A stretch of 64,000 nt of DNA from the NCBI RefSeq assembly GCF_001423695.1, contig NZ_LMOZ01000002.1, positions 663,085 to 727,084 of the forward strand, written 5' to 3'. Numbering within the stretch: the stretch's first letter is position 1; every line of letters starts with the position of its first letter. The position numbers and the translations under genes are program-made. This DNA is from Leifsonia sp. Leaf336. Its GTDB lineage: Bacteria; Actinomycetota; Actinomycetes; Actinomycetales; Microbacteriaceae. The notes under the pieces are model-generated. The model did not search any database. It was not told the DNA's origin and was given only the letters and a program-made list of their open reading frames with translations. This document shows positions 1 through 11,482 of this stretch, piece after piece.

Positions 1-882
1 GCCGAGCACGCCGACGCCGCGGCGAAGGCCGCGACCCTGATCGAGTCGCTTCCGTGGCTGAAGACCTTCCACGACCGCATCATCGTCGTGAAGTTCGGCG
101 GCAACGCCATGGTGAGCGAAGACCTCCAGCGCACGTTCGCCGAAGACATCGTCTACCTGCGCTACGCCGGTCTGCGTCCCGTCGTCGTGCATGGCGGAGG
201 CCCGCAGATCTCGGCCATGCTCGACCGGCTGGGCATCGACAGCGAGTTCCGGGGCGGCTACCGTGTCACGACGCCGGAGGCCATGGACGTCGTCCGCATG
301 GTGCTGACCGGTCAGATCAACCGTGACATCGTGAGCAACATCAACAAGCACGGCCCGCTCGCCGCCGGGCTCTCCGGTGAGGACGCCGGGCTCTTCCAGG
401 GCCGCAAGCGCGGAGCCGTCGTCGATGGAGAAGAGGTCGATCTCGGCCTCGTCGGCGACGTGATCGGCGTGAACCCGGAGGGAGTGCTCGCCCAGCTCGA
501 CGCCGGGCGAATCCCCGTGGTCTCCTCGATCGCGCCCGACATCGACGACCCCGGTCAGTCGCTCAACGTCAATGCCGACGCCGCGGCCGCGGCGCTCGCC
601 GTCGCGCTCGGCGCCGCCAAGCTGGTCATCCTGACCGATGTCGCCGGGCTCTACAGCGACTGGCCCAACCGCGACTCGCTGCTGTCGAAGATCGCCGCGC
701 CCGAGCTGCGCGAGCTGCTGCCGGCGCTCGAGTCGGGCATGATCCCCAAGATGTCGGCCTGCCTCGATGCGGTCGACGGCGGCGTGCCCAAGGCTGCGAT
801 CATCGATGGACGCGTGGCGCACTCGATCCTGCTCGAAGTGTTCACGCAGTCCGGAATCGGAACGGAGGTGGTGCCCGCATGA
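1..882 (+). CDS. argB: Acetylglutamate kinase, 5' end cut by window
   Basis: ArgB phosphorylates N-acetyl-L-glutamate with ATP, the second step of arginine synthesis, in the cytosol. The reading frame is open from base 1, so the start lies outside the window; an in-frame GTG at 88 is inside the conserved VVKFGGNAM strand and is not the start. Visible family features are the N-terminal KFGGNAM nucleotide-binding strand, the VHGGGPQ loop, and the C-terminal GMIPKM segment with the DGRV..S turn. The stop overlaps the argD start (ATGA), which implies translational coupling in an arg operon. Confidence 0.97.
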   Translation, partial: AEHADAAAKAATLIESLPWLKTFHDRIIVVKFGGNAMVSEDLQRTFAEDIVYLRYAGLRPVVVHGGGPQISAMLDRLGIDSEFRGGYRVTTPEAMDVVRMVLTGQINRDIVSNINKHGPLAAGLSGEDAGLFQGRKRGAVVDGEEVDLGLVGDVIGVNPEGVLAQLDAGRIPVVSSIAPDIDDPGQSLNVNADAAAAALAVALGAAKLVILTDVAGLYSDWPNRDSLLSKIAAPELRELLPALESGMIPKMSACLDAVDGGVPKAAIIDGRVAHSILLEVFTQSGIGTEVVPA

Positions 883-2099
883 GCGCACGACTCGCAGGCG
901 ACACGGGAACGGTCACCGGAGGGCGCTGGAAGCTGCGCTTCGGCGACGCCATGATGCGCACGCTCGCCACGCCCAAGGTGATGCTGGCGCGCGGGGAGGG
1001 CTGCCGGGTCTGGGACGTCGACGGCAACGAGTACCTCGACTTCCTCGCGGGCATCGCCGTCAACTCGCTCGGCCACGCCCACCCGGTTCTGGTGGAGGCC
1101 GTGAGCAGCCAGGTGGCCACGCTCGCGCACGTGTCCAACTACTTCTCCACCGCGCCGCAGCTGGAGCTCGCCGAACGCCTCCGGTCGATCACCGGCGCCG
1201 GCGAGCAGGGGCGCATCCTGTTCGGCAACTCCGGTGCGGAGGCCAACGAGGCGGCGTTCAAGCTGGCCCGCCTCAACAAGGGACCCCACGGCAAGCGCAC
1301 GCGCGTCCTGGCGCTGCACAACGCGTTCCACGGCCGCACCATGGGATCGCTCGCCCTCACCGGCAAGCCGCCGATGCGCGAGGCGTTCGAGCCGCTGCCG
1401 GGAGGTGTCGAGCACATCGACTCGACCATCCACGCGCTGGAGGCCGCGATCGACGACCGGGTCGCCGCCCTGTTCGTGGAGCCGATCAAGGGCGAGGCCG
1501 GCGTGCTCGACCTGCCGGAGGGCTTCCTGCAGCGTGCGCGCGAGCTGACCGAGCAGCACGGCGCCCTCCTCATCATCGACGAGATCCAGACCGGCGTCGG
1601 CCGCACCGGCCGCTGGTTCGCCTACCAGCACGCCGACATCCTCCCGGACGCGATCACCGTCGCGAAGGGCATCGCCGGCGGCGTCCCGATCGGCGCGCTG
1701 ATCACCTTCGGGCGTGCGTCGGAGCTGTTCACGCAGGGCCAGCACGGGTCGACGTTCGGCGGCAACCCGCTCGCCACGGCGGCCGGCAACGCCGTGATCG
1801 GCGAGATCGAGCGCGCCGACCTGATCGGCAACGCGGCACGCCGCGGGGAGGAGCTGCGCGCCATCCTGCGCTCGTACGACTCGCCCCTGATCGGCGACAT
1901 CCGCGGCGCCGGCCTCCTGATCGGCGTGGGGCTCACCGACGGGGAGGCGCACCGCCTCTCCGACGCCGCCCTCGCCCAGGGGCTCATCATCAACGCGCCC
2001 AACGAGTCGAGCCTCCGTCTGGCGCCTCCGCTGATCGTCGGCGACGCCGAGCTCGCGGAGTTCCGCGAGAAGTTCGGCCGCGCCCTCGCCGCCCTCTGA
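879..2099 (+). CDS. argD: Acetylornithine aminotransferase
   Basis: A class III PLP aminotransferase that converts N-acetylglutamate semialdehyde to N-acetylornithine, using glutamate as amino donor. At 406 residues it has the usual length. It shows the [11 protein letters not shown] phosphate-binding segment, the [11 protein letters not shown] motif near residue 234, and the VAKG motif whose Lys near 263 is the expected Schiff-base lysine. The [10 protein letters not shown] segment near the C-terminal part also fits the family. The ATG overlaps the argB stop. About 45 nt separate it from argF. Confidence 0.97.
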   Translation: MSARLAGDTGTVTGGRWKLRFGDAMMRTLATPKVMLARGEGCRVWDVDGNEYLDFLAGIAVNSLGHAHPVLVEAVSSQVATLAHVSNYFSTAPQLELAERLRSITGAGEQGRILFGNSGAEANEAAFKLARLNKGPHGKRTRVLALHNAFHGRTMGSLALTGKPPMREAFEPLPGGVEHIDSTIHALEAAIDDRVAALFVEPIKGEAGVLDLPEGFLQRARELTEQHGALLIIDEIQTGVGRTGRWFAYQHADILPDAITVAKGIAGGVPIGALITFGRASELFTQGQHGSTFGGNPLATAAGNAVIGEIERADLIGNAARRGEELRAILRSYDSPLIGDIRGAGLLIGVGLTDGEAHRLSDAALAQGLIINAPNESSLRLAPPLIVGDAELAEFREKFGRALAAL

Positions 2100-4524
<2,425 letters not shown>

Positions 4525-4525
<1 letters not shown>

Positions 4526-4647
4526 TGGCCGGGCAGGCCGGCCGTCACCGGCCCGGGTGGCTCATCCCGGCGATCGTCGTCGTCGCTGTCGTCGTGATCG
4601 TCGTCGGGCTCATCGTGACCGTCGTGGCCGGCGGCCGCGTCTTCTGA
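4525..4647 (+). CDS. Small single-pass membrane protein
   Basis: This is a 40-residue peptide with a basic N-terminus (RHRPGW) followed by one long hydrophobic stretch rich in Val and Ile (about residues 13-35). It would form one transmembrane helix with no other domain. The ATG overlaps the argH stop and the stop lies 1 nt before the next GTG, so it sits tightly within the operon. Its role is unknown. The membrane helix and ATGA coupling support a real gene; the short length leaves doubt. Confidence 0.6.
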
Positions 4648-4648
4648 C

Positions 4649-5278
4649 GTGACGCTCTACCGCCCTGGTCGCGACGCCCTCCTGGCGTCGTCGCTCGAGG
4701 TCGCACCCCGGCTGCTCGGCGCCGTGCTCCGGCACGAGACGGACGAGGGTGCGGTCGCGGTGCGCATCACCGAGGTGGAGGCCTACATCGGCGACGGGCT
4801 CGATCCCGGCTCGCACGCCTTCCGCGGGCGCACCAAGCGCAACGCGGTGATGTACGGCGAACCGGGGTACCTGTACACCTACTTCACCTACGGGATGCAC
4901 GTGTGCGCGAACATCGTGTGCTCGCCCGAAGGGGAGGCCTCCGCCGTTCTCCTGCGCGCGGGGGAGGTCGTCGAGGGCGCCGAGCTCGCGCTGCATCGTC
5001 GCCCGGGGCCGTCCGGTCGCGTGGTGGCGGCGCGCGATCTTGCGCGAGGGCCGGCACGACTGGTGGTGGCGACGGGCATCCGGCTCGCGGACGACGGCGC
5101 CGATCTGTTCGCGCCTCCGTTCGACCTCCAGCTGGCGAGCGTGCAGCCCGAGTACGAGACCGGACCGCGCACCGGCGTCTCGGGCGCGGGAGGCGGGCTC
5201 GCGTTCCCCTGGCGCTACTGGATCCCCGGCGATCCGACGGTGTCGCCCTACAAACGCCACCCCAAGTCGCACGACTGA
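4649..5278 (+). CDS. mpg: DNA-3-methyladenine glycosylase (AAG/MPG family)
   Basis: Predicted to remove alkylated purines such as 3-methyladenine in base excision repair. The 209 residues match the AAG/MPG fold: an early ITEVEAYIG segment carrying the catalytic Glu, DPGSHAFRGRT, the MYGEPGYLYTYFTYGMH stretch with intercalating Tyr, and GPARL further on. It starts at a GTG 1 nt after the small membrane peptide gene. A large hairpin follows and probably ends this transcript. Confidence 0.92.
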   Translation: MTLYRPGRDALLASSLEVAPRLLGAVLRHETDEGAVAVRITEVEAYIGDGLDPGSHAFRGRTKRNAVMYGEPGYLYTYFTYGMHVCANIVCSPEGEASAVLLRAGEVVEGAELALHRRPGPSGRVVAARDLARGPARLVVATGIRLADDGADLFAPPFDLQLASVQPEYETGPRTGVSGAGGGLAFPWRYWIPGDPTVSPYKRHPKSHD

Positions 5279-5297
5279 GCGCCCCTCTCATGCCGCC

Positions 5298-5352
5298 GAA
5301 GGGCACGTTGTTGTCCCTTTCGAGCGCCGAAAGGGACAACAACGTGCCCTTC
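5298..5352. repeat. 55-nt perfect palindromic element (24-bp arms), likely bidirectional terminator
   Basis: The arms at 5298-5321 and 5329-5352 are exact reverse complements around a 7-nt loop. The element lies between two convergent genes (stops at 5278 and 5371), where a terminator is expected. A diverged copy with the same 24+7+24 layout is at 18148-18202 inside the scpA reading frame, so this is a dispersed repeat as well as a hairpin. Confidence 0.85.
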
Positions 5353-5370
5353 GACTCGGCGCGCGGCGGG

Positions 5371-5979
5371 TCAGCCGGCGGCGAAGCGGAAGAGGCCGGC
5401 GCAGACGCAGGCCCAGATGAGGCTGACCAGCGTGCCGATGATGAACCGCTCGCGGGCCTCCGGCGCCTCCAGTTCGGTGAAGCGGCCGACGCCCTTGATC
5501 GCGATCAGCACGCCGAGCGCCTCGGGGAAGCCGGCCATGATCGCACCGGTGGTCGCGAACCGCTCGAGGAAGCCGATGGTCGTGCCGCCGCGCAGCACCT
5601 CCCTGGTCTCCTCCACCCCGCTCACGCGGTCGTGGACGACGATGCCGCCGTGGATGCCGGGGACCGCCGTGCTGCGCGTGGCGAGGGCGAGGGTCAGCTG
5701 GGCGGCCGGCCCGCCGCCGATCACGCTCAGCACCAGGGCGACGATGCCGATCAGCACCCGGAAGATCAGGGGAGCGCCCTGCTGCGGGATCGCGACCAGG
5801 AGGAACGCGAGGGCCAGCAGTCCCGCCGCCGTGTAGACGAGCGGGCGCCGCGGGGTGCGCAGGGTGGCGATCACGCAGCAGACGGACGCGATGGCGACCA
5901 CCAGCGCGAGCGCCCACAGCGCGATCGGCAGTGCGGTCGCGAAGAACTGGGTCAGAGGCAGGGCGGTCATGCGGCTCAC
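5371..5979 (-). CDS. Multi-pass membrane protein of unknown function
   Basis: A 202-residue protein with about four to five hydrophobic segments: N-terminal residues 12-35 and 48-65, a segment near 70-90, a central amphipathic region, and a C-terminal helix near 182-198. No catalytic motif was recognised. The GTG at 5979 or the ATG at 5970 could be the start. It follows the SatD-like gene on the same strand with a gap of about 46 nt, so the two probably form an operon under the triple operator at 6653-6739. Confidence 0.75.
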   Translation of the reverse strand: MSRMTALPLTQFFATALPIALWALALVVAIASVCCVIATLRTPRRPLVYTAAGLLALAFLLVAIPQQGAPLIFRVLIGIVALVLSVIGGGPAAQLTLALATRSTAVPGIHGGIVVHDRVSGVEETREVLRGGTTIGFLERFATTGAIMAGFPEALGVLIAIKGVGRFTELEAPEARERFIIGTLVSLIWACVCAGLFRFAAG

Positions 5980-6025
5980 GTTCGGTCGGCGGTCGGTCTG
6001 TCGGAGGTGCGCGGGGCGGCGGCGG

Positions 6026-6640
6026 TCATCCGGTGCTCGTGGCCTGGGCGGCGTCGGCGCTCTGCAACAGCCTAACCAGGGCGGGCTGCGCCGCCAGGTC
6101 GGCGCGCAGCCCGGCGGCGCGGGCGCGGTCGCTGGCCGACTGGGGGGTGATGCCCAGCCGGGCTCCGGCCTCCGCTTGGGTCAGTCCGGATGAGACGAGG
6201 TCGTACAGCTCCCAGCCCGCCTCGCTGCGGCCCGCGCGCAGGGTGAGCAGGAGGCCGATGAGCGCCTCCACGTCGGCGGCCGGCTGCGGGGCGGCGATCG
6301 CGGTCGCGGCGAATCGGGTCGGGGCGCGCTTGGCACGGGTCACGGCCTCCCGAGCGGCGACGAACGCGTCGCCTCCCGCCTCCCTCGTGTGCGAGGGGAG
6401 CGGCGTGCGGACGCCGCCGATTCCGAGGCCGACGCTCCATGCGTCGCCCCGGGCCAGGGTCGTCACGATGTCGAAGGCAGTGTCCGCGTCGGCGGTGAGG
6501 GCCTGCAGCTCGTCGCCGGCGTTGCGGTCGACCGGGAGCAGGAGCCGGTCGCCCGAGCGCTCGTTGAGCCCGGCGAGCACCGGTGCGACGATGTCGGGTC
6601 GGCCGCGACTGTCGACCTGGTCGGCCGTGATGACGAACAT
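6026..6640 (-). CDS. SatD-like protein with C-terminal helix-turn-helix
   Basis: The start is the ATG at 6640 because GGAGGG lies 7 nt upstream; a longer frame to 6706 would run through the operator repeats. The 204 residues begin MFVITADQVDSRGRPD, which resembles the SatD family. The C-terminal part (about residues 140-180) reads as a helix-turn-helix, with TQAEAGARLGITPQSASDRA. I infer a DNA-binding regulator, possibly acting on the three palindromes directly upstream. It forms an operon with the downstream membrane protein. Confidence 0.7.
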   Translation of the reverse strand: MFVITADQVDSRGRPDIVAPVLAGLNERSGDRLLLPVDRNAGDELQALTADADTAFDIVTTLARGDAWSVGLGIGGVRTPLPSHTREAGGDAFVAAREAVTRAKRAPTRFAATAIAAPQPAADVEALIGLLLTLRAGRSEAGWELYDLVSSGLTQAEAGARLGITPQSASDRARAAGLRADLAAQPALVRLLQSADAAQATSTG

Positions 6641-6652
6641 GGCGCACCCTCC

Positions 6653-6739
6653 AATCAGGGCTGATAACCTGATCGTGATGATATCAGGGTTTCGGACCTG
6701 ACTCAAGGATTATCAGGAACTCAGACCTGAGCGCTGGAT
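6653..6739. promoter_or_regulatory. Three tandem palindromic operators at exact 29-bp spacing
   Basis: Three units start at 6653, 6682 and 6711. Each contains TCAGG-N8-CCTGA; the first is extended to ATCAGG-N8-CCTGAT. Both half-sites recur every 29 bp. The array fills the divergent region between the SatD-like gene (minus strand, start 6640) and tyrS (plus strand, start 6776). The SatD-like protein is the nearest candidate regulator. The spacing and symmetry are read from sequence; the binding protein is inferred. Confidence 0.8.
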
Positions 6740-6775
6740 CAAGCCCGATGAACGCCCGCTGCTAGCCTGGGGGAC

Positions 6776-8107
6776 GTGCCAGAAACCGCCGCAGCCGCAG
6801 AACGGAGCAGCGCAGAGCAGAGGCTCAGCGCGCAGACCAACGACCCGACGTTCGCCGACGTCTGGGACGAGCTCGAATGGCGCGGACTCGTTCACGTCTC
6901 GACGGACGAGTCGGCGCTCAAGGAGCTCCTCGCCGGCGACCCCATCACTTACTACTGCGGTTTCGACCCCACGGCGCCGAGCCTCCACCTGGGCAACCTG
7001 GTGCAGCTCGTGCTGATGCGTCGCCTCCAGCTCGCCGGCCACCAGCCCCTCGGGCTCGTCGGCGGGTCCACCGGCCTCATCGGCGACCCGCGGCCGACCG
7101 CCGAGCGCACGCTCAACACCAAGGAGACCGTGTCGGAGTGGGTCGGCTACCTGCAGCAGCAGGTCACCCGCTTCCTGTCCTCCGAGGGCGAGAACGCCGT
7201 GCGCCTGGTCAACAACCTCGACTGGACGGCGCCGCTGTCGGCGATCGACTTCCTGCGCGAGATCGGCAAGCACTTCCGCGTGGGCACGATGCTCAAGAAG
7301 GACGCCGTCGCCGCGCGCCTGAACTCCGACGAGGGCATCTCGTACACCGAGTTCAGCTACCAGATCCTCCAGGGGCTGGACTTCCTCGAGCTGTACCGCC
7401 AGTACGGCTGCGTGCTGCAGACCGGCGGCAGCGACCAGTGGGGCAACCTCACCAGCGGCACCGACCTGATCCGCAAGGTGGAGGGCGCGCACGCGCACGC
7501 CATCGGCACCCCGCTCATCCTGAACAGCGACGGCACCAAGTTCGGCAAGAGCGAGGGCAACGCGATCTGGCTCGACGCGAAGCTCACCAGCCCGTACCGC
7601 ATCTACCAGTTCTGGCTCAACGCCGACGACGCCGACGTCATCGATCGCCTCAAGGTCTTCACGTTCCTGCACCGCGACGAGATCGAGCGTCTGGAGCGTG
7701 CCGTGGCGGAGGAGCCGTTCCGCCGGGAGGCGCAGCGCCGCCTCGCCTACGAAGTGACGTCCCTCATCCACGGCGTGGACGCGACGGAGGCGGTCATCGC
7801 GGCGTCCGAGGCGCTGTTCGGGCAGGGCGATCTGGCCGGACAGGACAAGGGGACCCTCGAGTCCGCGCTGCGCGAGCTGCCCAACACGACGACCGCGGCC
7901 TCCACCACGATCGCTCAGGCGCTCGTGGACACCGGGCTCACCAAGAGCCTCGGCGAGGCGCGCCGCGCCGTCGCGCAGAGCGGCGTGTACGTCAACAACG
8001 CCAAGGTCGAAGACGCCGAGTCCGCGGTCGGCGATCACCTGCTCCCGGGCGGGATGGTCGTGCTGCGACGCGGAAAGAAGACGCTCAGCGGCGTCTTCGT
8101 CGAGTAG
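6776..8107 (+). CDS. tyrS: Tyrosyl-tRNA synthetase
   Basis: Class I aminoacyl-tRNA synthetase that charges tRNA-Tyr. The 443 residues contain the HIGH-like motif HLGN near residue 70, the KMSKS-equivalent KFGKS at about 255-259, the tyrosine-pocket GGSDQWGN segment, and a C-terminal S4-like RNA-binding domain (TKSLGEARRAV...). The GTG start gives a slightly long, low-complexity N-terminus; a later start cannot be excluded. A -10-like TAGCCT lies just upstream of the GTG, so the message may be near-leaderless. Confidence 0.95.
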   Translation: MPETAAAAERSSAEQRLSAQTNDPTFADVWDELEWRGLVHVSTDESALKELLAGDPITYYCGFDPTAPSLHLGNLVQLVLMRRLQLAGHQPLGLVGGSTGLIGDPRPTAERTLNTKETVSEWVGYLQQQVTRFLSSEGENAVRLVNNLDWTAPLSAIDFLREIGKHFRVGTMLKKDAVAARLNSDEGISYTEFSYQILQGLDFLELYRQYGCVLQTGGSDQWGNLTSGTDLIRKVEGAHAHAIGTPLILNSDGTKFGKSEGNAIWLDAKLTSPYRIYQFWLNADDADVIDRLKVFTFLHRDEIERLERAVAEEPFRREAQRRLAYEVTSLIHGVDATEAVIAASEALFGQGDLAGQDKGTLESALRELPNTTTAASTTIAQALVDTGLTKSLGEARRAVAQSGVYVNNAKVEDAESAVGDHLLPGGMVVLRRGKKTLSGVFVE

Positions 8108-8125
8108 CGAGCGAGGCCGGGTAAG

Positions 8126-8323
8126 GTGTCGGGCATGCAGGGCGGATCGAACGCGGGCGACGGCGAGAGCCGGCCGACCACCGAGGAATCGGGCGACGGC
8201 CTCCTGGGGCTGCTCGACGTGATCGAGGAGCAGCCGTTGAGTGAGCGCGCAGCAGCGTACACGCAGCTGCACGCGGAGCTGTCGGCGCGGCTCGAGGGCG
8301 CCGACGCTCCTCGACATGGCTGA
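8126..8323 (+). CDS. Small acidic conserved protein between tyrS and tlyA
   Basis: A 65-residue acidic protein with the segment LLDVIEEQPLSERAAAYTQLHAEL, a predicted helix pair, and no transmembrane segment. It lies 18 nt after tyrS, and its end overlaps the tlyA start by 8 nt, so it belongs to the same operon. Start may be GTG 8126 or ATG 8135. Its function is not recognised. Confidence 0.75.
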   Translation: MSGMQGGSNAGDGESRPTTEESGDGLLGLLDVIEEQPLSERAAAYTQLHAELSARLEGADAPRHG

Positions 8324-9107
8324 ACGGCTCGACGTCGCCCTGGCCGCGCGCGGGCTCGCCCGGTCGCGGACGCACGCGGCGACCCTGATCGCGGCCGGTC
8401 TCGTGACGGTCGACGGTAGGCCGGTCGTCCGGGCCTCCGCCAAGGTCGGCGACGACCAGGAGGTCGTGGTCGCCGGTGCCGACCATTACGTGAGCAGGGG
8501 AGCGCACAAGCTCATCGCTGCCCTCGACGCCTTCCGCGTGGAGGTGTCCGGCCGGTTCGCGCTCGACGCGGGAGCCTCCACGGGCGGCTTCAGCCAGGTG
8601 CTGCTCGAGCGAGGCGCCCGGCGGGTGATCGCGGTCGATGTCGGTCATGGGCAGCTCGCGCGCGAGCTGGAGGGCGACCCACGGCTGACCTCCTACGAGG
8701 GCGTCAACGTGCGCGAGCTGACCCGCGCCTCGTTCGGGGCCCTCGTCGGAGCCGACGAGCGCCCCGAGCTGGTCGTGGCGGATCTCTCGTTCATCTCGCT
8801 CACCCAGGTGCTCCCGGCACTGCGGGAGGTCGCCGATGCGTCCGCCGACTTCGTGCTGCTCGTCAAGCCGCAGTTCGAGGTCGGCCGCGCGGGCGTGCGG
8901 GAGGGCATCGTGCACGACGCGGGACTGCGCGCGGACGCGGTGGGCGGCGTGCTGTGGAGCGCGTGGGATCTCGGGCTCGGAACGGCCGGCGTGATCGCGT
9001 CGCCGATCGCTGGATCGCACGGCAACCGCGAGTTCCTGGTGCACCTGACCGAGGGCGGCGCCAACCCGACCGACTGGCTGGAGCGGGTGCAGTCCCTCGC
9101 GGAGTGA
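8316..9107 (+). CDS. tlyA: TlyA-family S4/FtsJ-type RNA methyltransferase
   Basis: Probable 16S/23S rRNA 2'-O-methyltransferase and haemolysin-A-like protein. The 263 residues have an N-terminal S4 domain (about 1-60: LDVALAARGLARSRTHAATL, TVDGRPV) followed by a Rossmann methyltransferase domain with LDAGASTGGFSQ, AVDVGHGQL and ADLSFISL. The ATG at 8316 is chosen because it starts the S4 domain and overlaps the preceding gene. A perfect 9-bp hairpin follows the stop. Confidence 0.93.
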   Translation: MAERLDVALAARGLARSRTHAATLIAAGLVTVDGRPVVRASAKVGDDQEVVVAGADHYVSRGAHKLIAALDAFRVEVSGRFALDAGASTGGFSQVLLERGARRVIAVDVGHGQLARELEGDPRLTSYEGVNVRELTRASFGALVGADERPELVVADLSFISLTQVLPALREVADASADFVLLVKPQFEVGRAGVREGIVHDAGLRADAVGGVLWSAWDLGLGTAGVIASPIAGSHGNREFLVHLTEGGANPTDWLERVQSLAE

Positions 9108-9110
9108 ATC

Positions 9111-9132
9111 CACGGGCGATCATTCGCCCGTG
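9111..9132 (+). terminator. Intrinsic hairpin after tlyA
   Basis: CACGGGCGA at 9111-9119 pairs perfectly with 9124-9132 around a 4-nt TCAT loop, starting 4 nt after the tlyA stop. There is no strong T-run, which is common for high-GC actinobacterial terminators. Confidence 0.65.
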
Positions 9133-9182
9133 CGGGCGGCATCGGCGGATTCGCGGTCGATCGCGCGCTTATTCTCGGCCGG

Positions 9183-10454
9183 GTGCGCGCACTGTTCTCG
9201 GTTCTGATCGGTTACCTCGCGGTGCCGGTGCTCAACGCGGTGTCGCCACTCATCGCCCTCCCCGCCATCACGTCCGCGTACGGGAGCGGAGCGTGGGCCG
9301 CGATCGCCATCGGCCAGTCGCTGGGCGGCACCGCCGGCGTCATCATCGAGCTCGGCTGGGGGTTGAGCGGCAGTCAGCGGGTGGCGCGCATGTCGCCGCG
9401 CAACCGGGGGAGGGTGTTCGCGACCTCCCTCGTCACGAAAGGCATCGTCGCCGTCCCCGTGCTCGCCCTGGCCCTTCCGATCGCGTTCGTCCTCACACCG
9501 AGCTTCGGGGCGATCTCGGCTCTGATCGCCCTCGCGAGCGGGCTCGCCGCGCTGGGGGCCGGGTGGATCTTCGTCGGCATGATGCGGCCGCGGCTGTTCC
9601 TCCTCACCGAGGTGATGCCGCGCACCGTCCTGGTCGCGCTGTCCGCGCTCGCGATCTCGGCCGGCCTGCCGCTCGTGCTCTACCCGCTGGCGCTGCTCGT
9701 CGCCTCCCTGTCGCCCCCGGTGGCTGCAGCGCTCGTGCTGGGCACGCGGCCCGCGGACCTGCGGGCGCTCGGACCCCGCCGCATCCTCACGGTCATCCGT
9801 ATGCAGGGCCACGCGTTGAGCACGAACATCTTCTCGTCCATCTACCTCTCGCTCGGCACGACGGTCGCGACGCTGGGCTCCGTCAACGCCACGCTGATCT
9901 ACGCCTCCGTGGATCGCCTCAAACGCATGGTCCAGCAGGTCGTCCTGACGCAGCAGTACGTGCTCAAGGGCTGGGTCGGTCGGGAGATCGACCCGTCGCG
10001 GCGGATCGCCCGGGCCGTGCGCGCGACGCTGGTGACCGCGCTGGTCGGGGTGCTCTGCGGCATCGCCTTCGCCTTCGCCGCCCCCGTCGCCGCGGAGTTC
10101 GTCTTCTCCGGCACGGTCGACATCCCCCCGCTCGCCGCAGCGATCGCGGGAGCCAACCTCGCGGTGGTCTGCGCCAGCATGGCGACGGGTGCCGTGATGC
10201 TCGTCACGCTCGGGCGCGTCGGCGCCATCGCGCGCTCGGCGGCCGTCGGCGCGGTCATCGGGCTTCCGGCCATCTTCGTCGGTGCGCTCGTCTGGGACGG
10301 CACGGGGGCGCTGGCCGGCCAGCTGCTCGCCGAAGTCGCGGTCTTCGGAGTGCAGCTGTTCGCGATCCGCGCACGTCGGCGCGAACTGATCCGGTCGGGC
10401 CGCTGGGTCGTGGGCCCGCGGGTGCAGGAGGCCTCCACAGCCGCCCCGGAGTGA
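9183..10454 (+). CDS. Polysaccharide-flippase-like multi-pass membrane protein
   Basis: A 423-residue protein with about twelve hydrophobic segments and short loops, in the style of the MOP/Wzx oligosaccharide flippase superfamily. A start at 9183 gives a direct transmembrane N-terminus (LIGYLAVPVLNAVSPLIAL). It would export lipid-linked glycans if the family placement is right; no glycan gene cluster surrounds it, so the substrate is unknown. It is separated from tlyA by a terminator and from nadK by about 100 nt. Confidence 0.75.
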   Translation: MRALFSVLIGYLAVPVLNAVSPLIALPAITSAYGSGAWAAIAIGQSLGGTAGVIIELGWGLSGSQRVARMSPRNRGRVFATSLVTKGIVAVPVLALALPIAFVLTPSFGAISALIALASGLAALGAGWIFVGMMRPRLFLLTEVMPRTVLVALSALAISAGLPLVLYPLALLVASLSPPVAAALVLGTRPADLRALGPRRILTVIRMQGHALSTNIFSSIYLSLGTTVATLGSVNATLIYASVDRLKRMVQQVVLTQQYVLKGWVGREIDPSRRIARAVRATLVTALVGVLCGIAFAFAAPVAAEFVFSGTVDIPPLAAAIAGANLAVVCASMATGAVMLVTLGRVGAIARSAAVGAVIGLPAIFVGALVWDGTGALAGQLLAEVAVFGVQLFAIRARRRELIRSGRWVVGPRVQEASTAAPE

Positions 10455-10555
10455 ACGTTCTCCACAATTCCGGCGCCTCCGCACATTCGCCGCGCGAAAA
10501 CCGACAGAATGGAGGGACGTAGCCAGAAGAATCGACGAACGCGTGAGGAGGCGAC

Positions 10556-11482
10556 GTGACGGCATCGGGTGACGCGCAGCGATACATCCTCGTCGTGGCG
10601 CACACCGGTCGTCACGACTCGCTCGATGCCGGCGTGCAGGTCTGCCGGCAGCTCGTGGCCGCCGGTGTCGTCCCTGTGCTCAGCGAAGACGAACGGCGTG
10701 ACTTGCTTGTCGCCGCTCCCGACCTGGACGCGGTCGCCGTGCTCGGCGACGAAGTGCGCGCCAGCGATCTCGAGCTGGTGATCGTGCTCGGAGGCGACGG
10801 CACGATCCTGCGCGCGGCGGAGCTCGTCCGCGGCTGCACGGCACCGCTGCTGGGGGTCAACCTCGGCCATGTCGGCTTCCTCGCCGAGAGCGAGCGCGAC
10901 GATCTCGAGATCGCGGTCGCGCGCGGGCTCGCCAAAGACTACGAGGTCGAGGAGCGCATGACGCTCTCCGCGCGCGTGAAAGTCGGCAAAGAGGTCGTCT
11001 ACGAGAGCTGGGCGCTCAACGAGGCCACGGTCGAGAAGGCCAGCCGCGAGCGGATGCTCGAGGTCGTCATCGAGGTCGATGGCCGGCCGATGTCGAGCTT
11101 CGGCTGCGACGGCGTCGTGATGTCCACACCGACCGGCTCGACCGCATACTCGTTCTCCGCCGGCGGCCCGGTGGTCTGGCCGGGTGTCGCCGCCCTCCTG
11201 CTGGTTCCGCTCAGCGCGCACGCGCTGTTCTCGCGGCCGCTCGTGGTCGACGCCGACTCGTCGCTGGCCATCGAGCTGCTCGACCGTGCCGGCGGGGAGG
11301 GCATCCTCTGGTGCGACGGCCGCCGGGCGTTCGACCTCCCGCGCGGCGCCCGCGTCGTGGTCCGCCGTTCGCCGATCCCCGTGCGGCTGGCCCGTCTGCA
11401 CCAGGGGCCGTTCACCGATCGGCTCGTGCACAAGTTCGACCTGCCCGTGACCGGGTGGCGGGGGCCGGCCGGCCGTGAGTGA
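10556..11482 (+). CDS. nadK: NAD kinase
   Basis: ATP/polyphosphate-NAD kinase that makes NADP. The 308 residues show the diagnostic GGDGTIL motif near residue 80, NLGHVGFLAE, and the later STPTGSTAYSFSAGGP segment. The GTG start is preceded by GAGGAG. The last 8 nt overlap recN, the usual actinobacterial tlyA-nadK-recN arrangement. Confidence 0.96.
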   Translation: MTASGDAQRYILVVAHTGRHDSLDAGVQVCRQLVAAGVVPVLSEDERRDLLVAAPDLDAVAVLGDEVRASDLELVIVLGGDGTILRAAELVRGCTAPLLGVNLGHVGFLAESERDDLEIAVARGLAKDYEVEERMTLSARVKVGKEVVYESWALNEATVEKASRERMLEVVIEVDGRPMSSFGCDGVVMSTPTGSTAYSFSAGGPVVWPGVAALLLVPLSAHALFSRPLVVDADSSLAIELLDRAGGEGILWCDGRRAFDLPRGARVVVRRSPIPVRLARLHQGPFTDRLVHKFDLPVTGWRGPAGRE

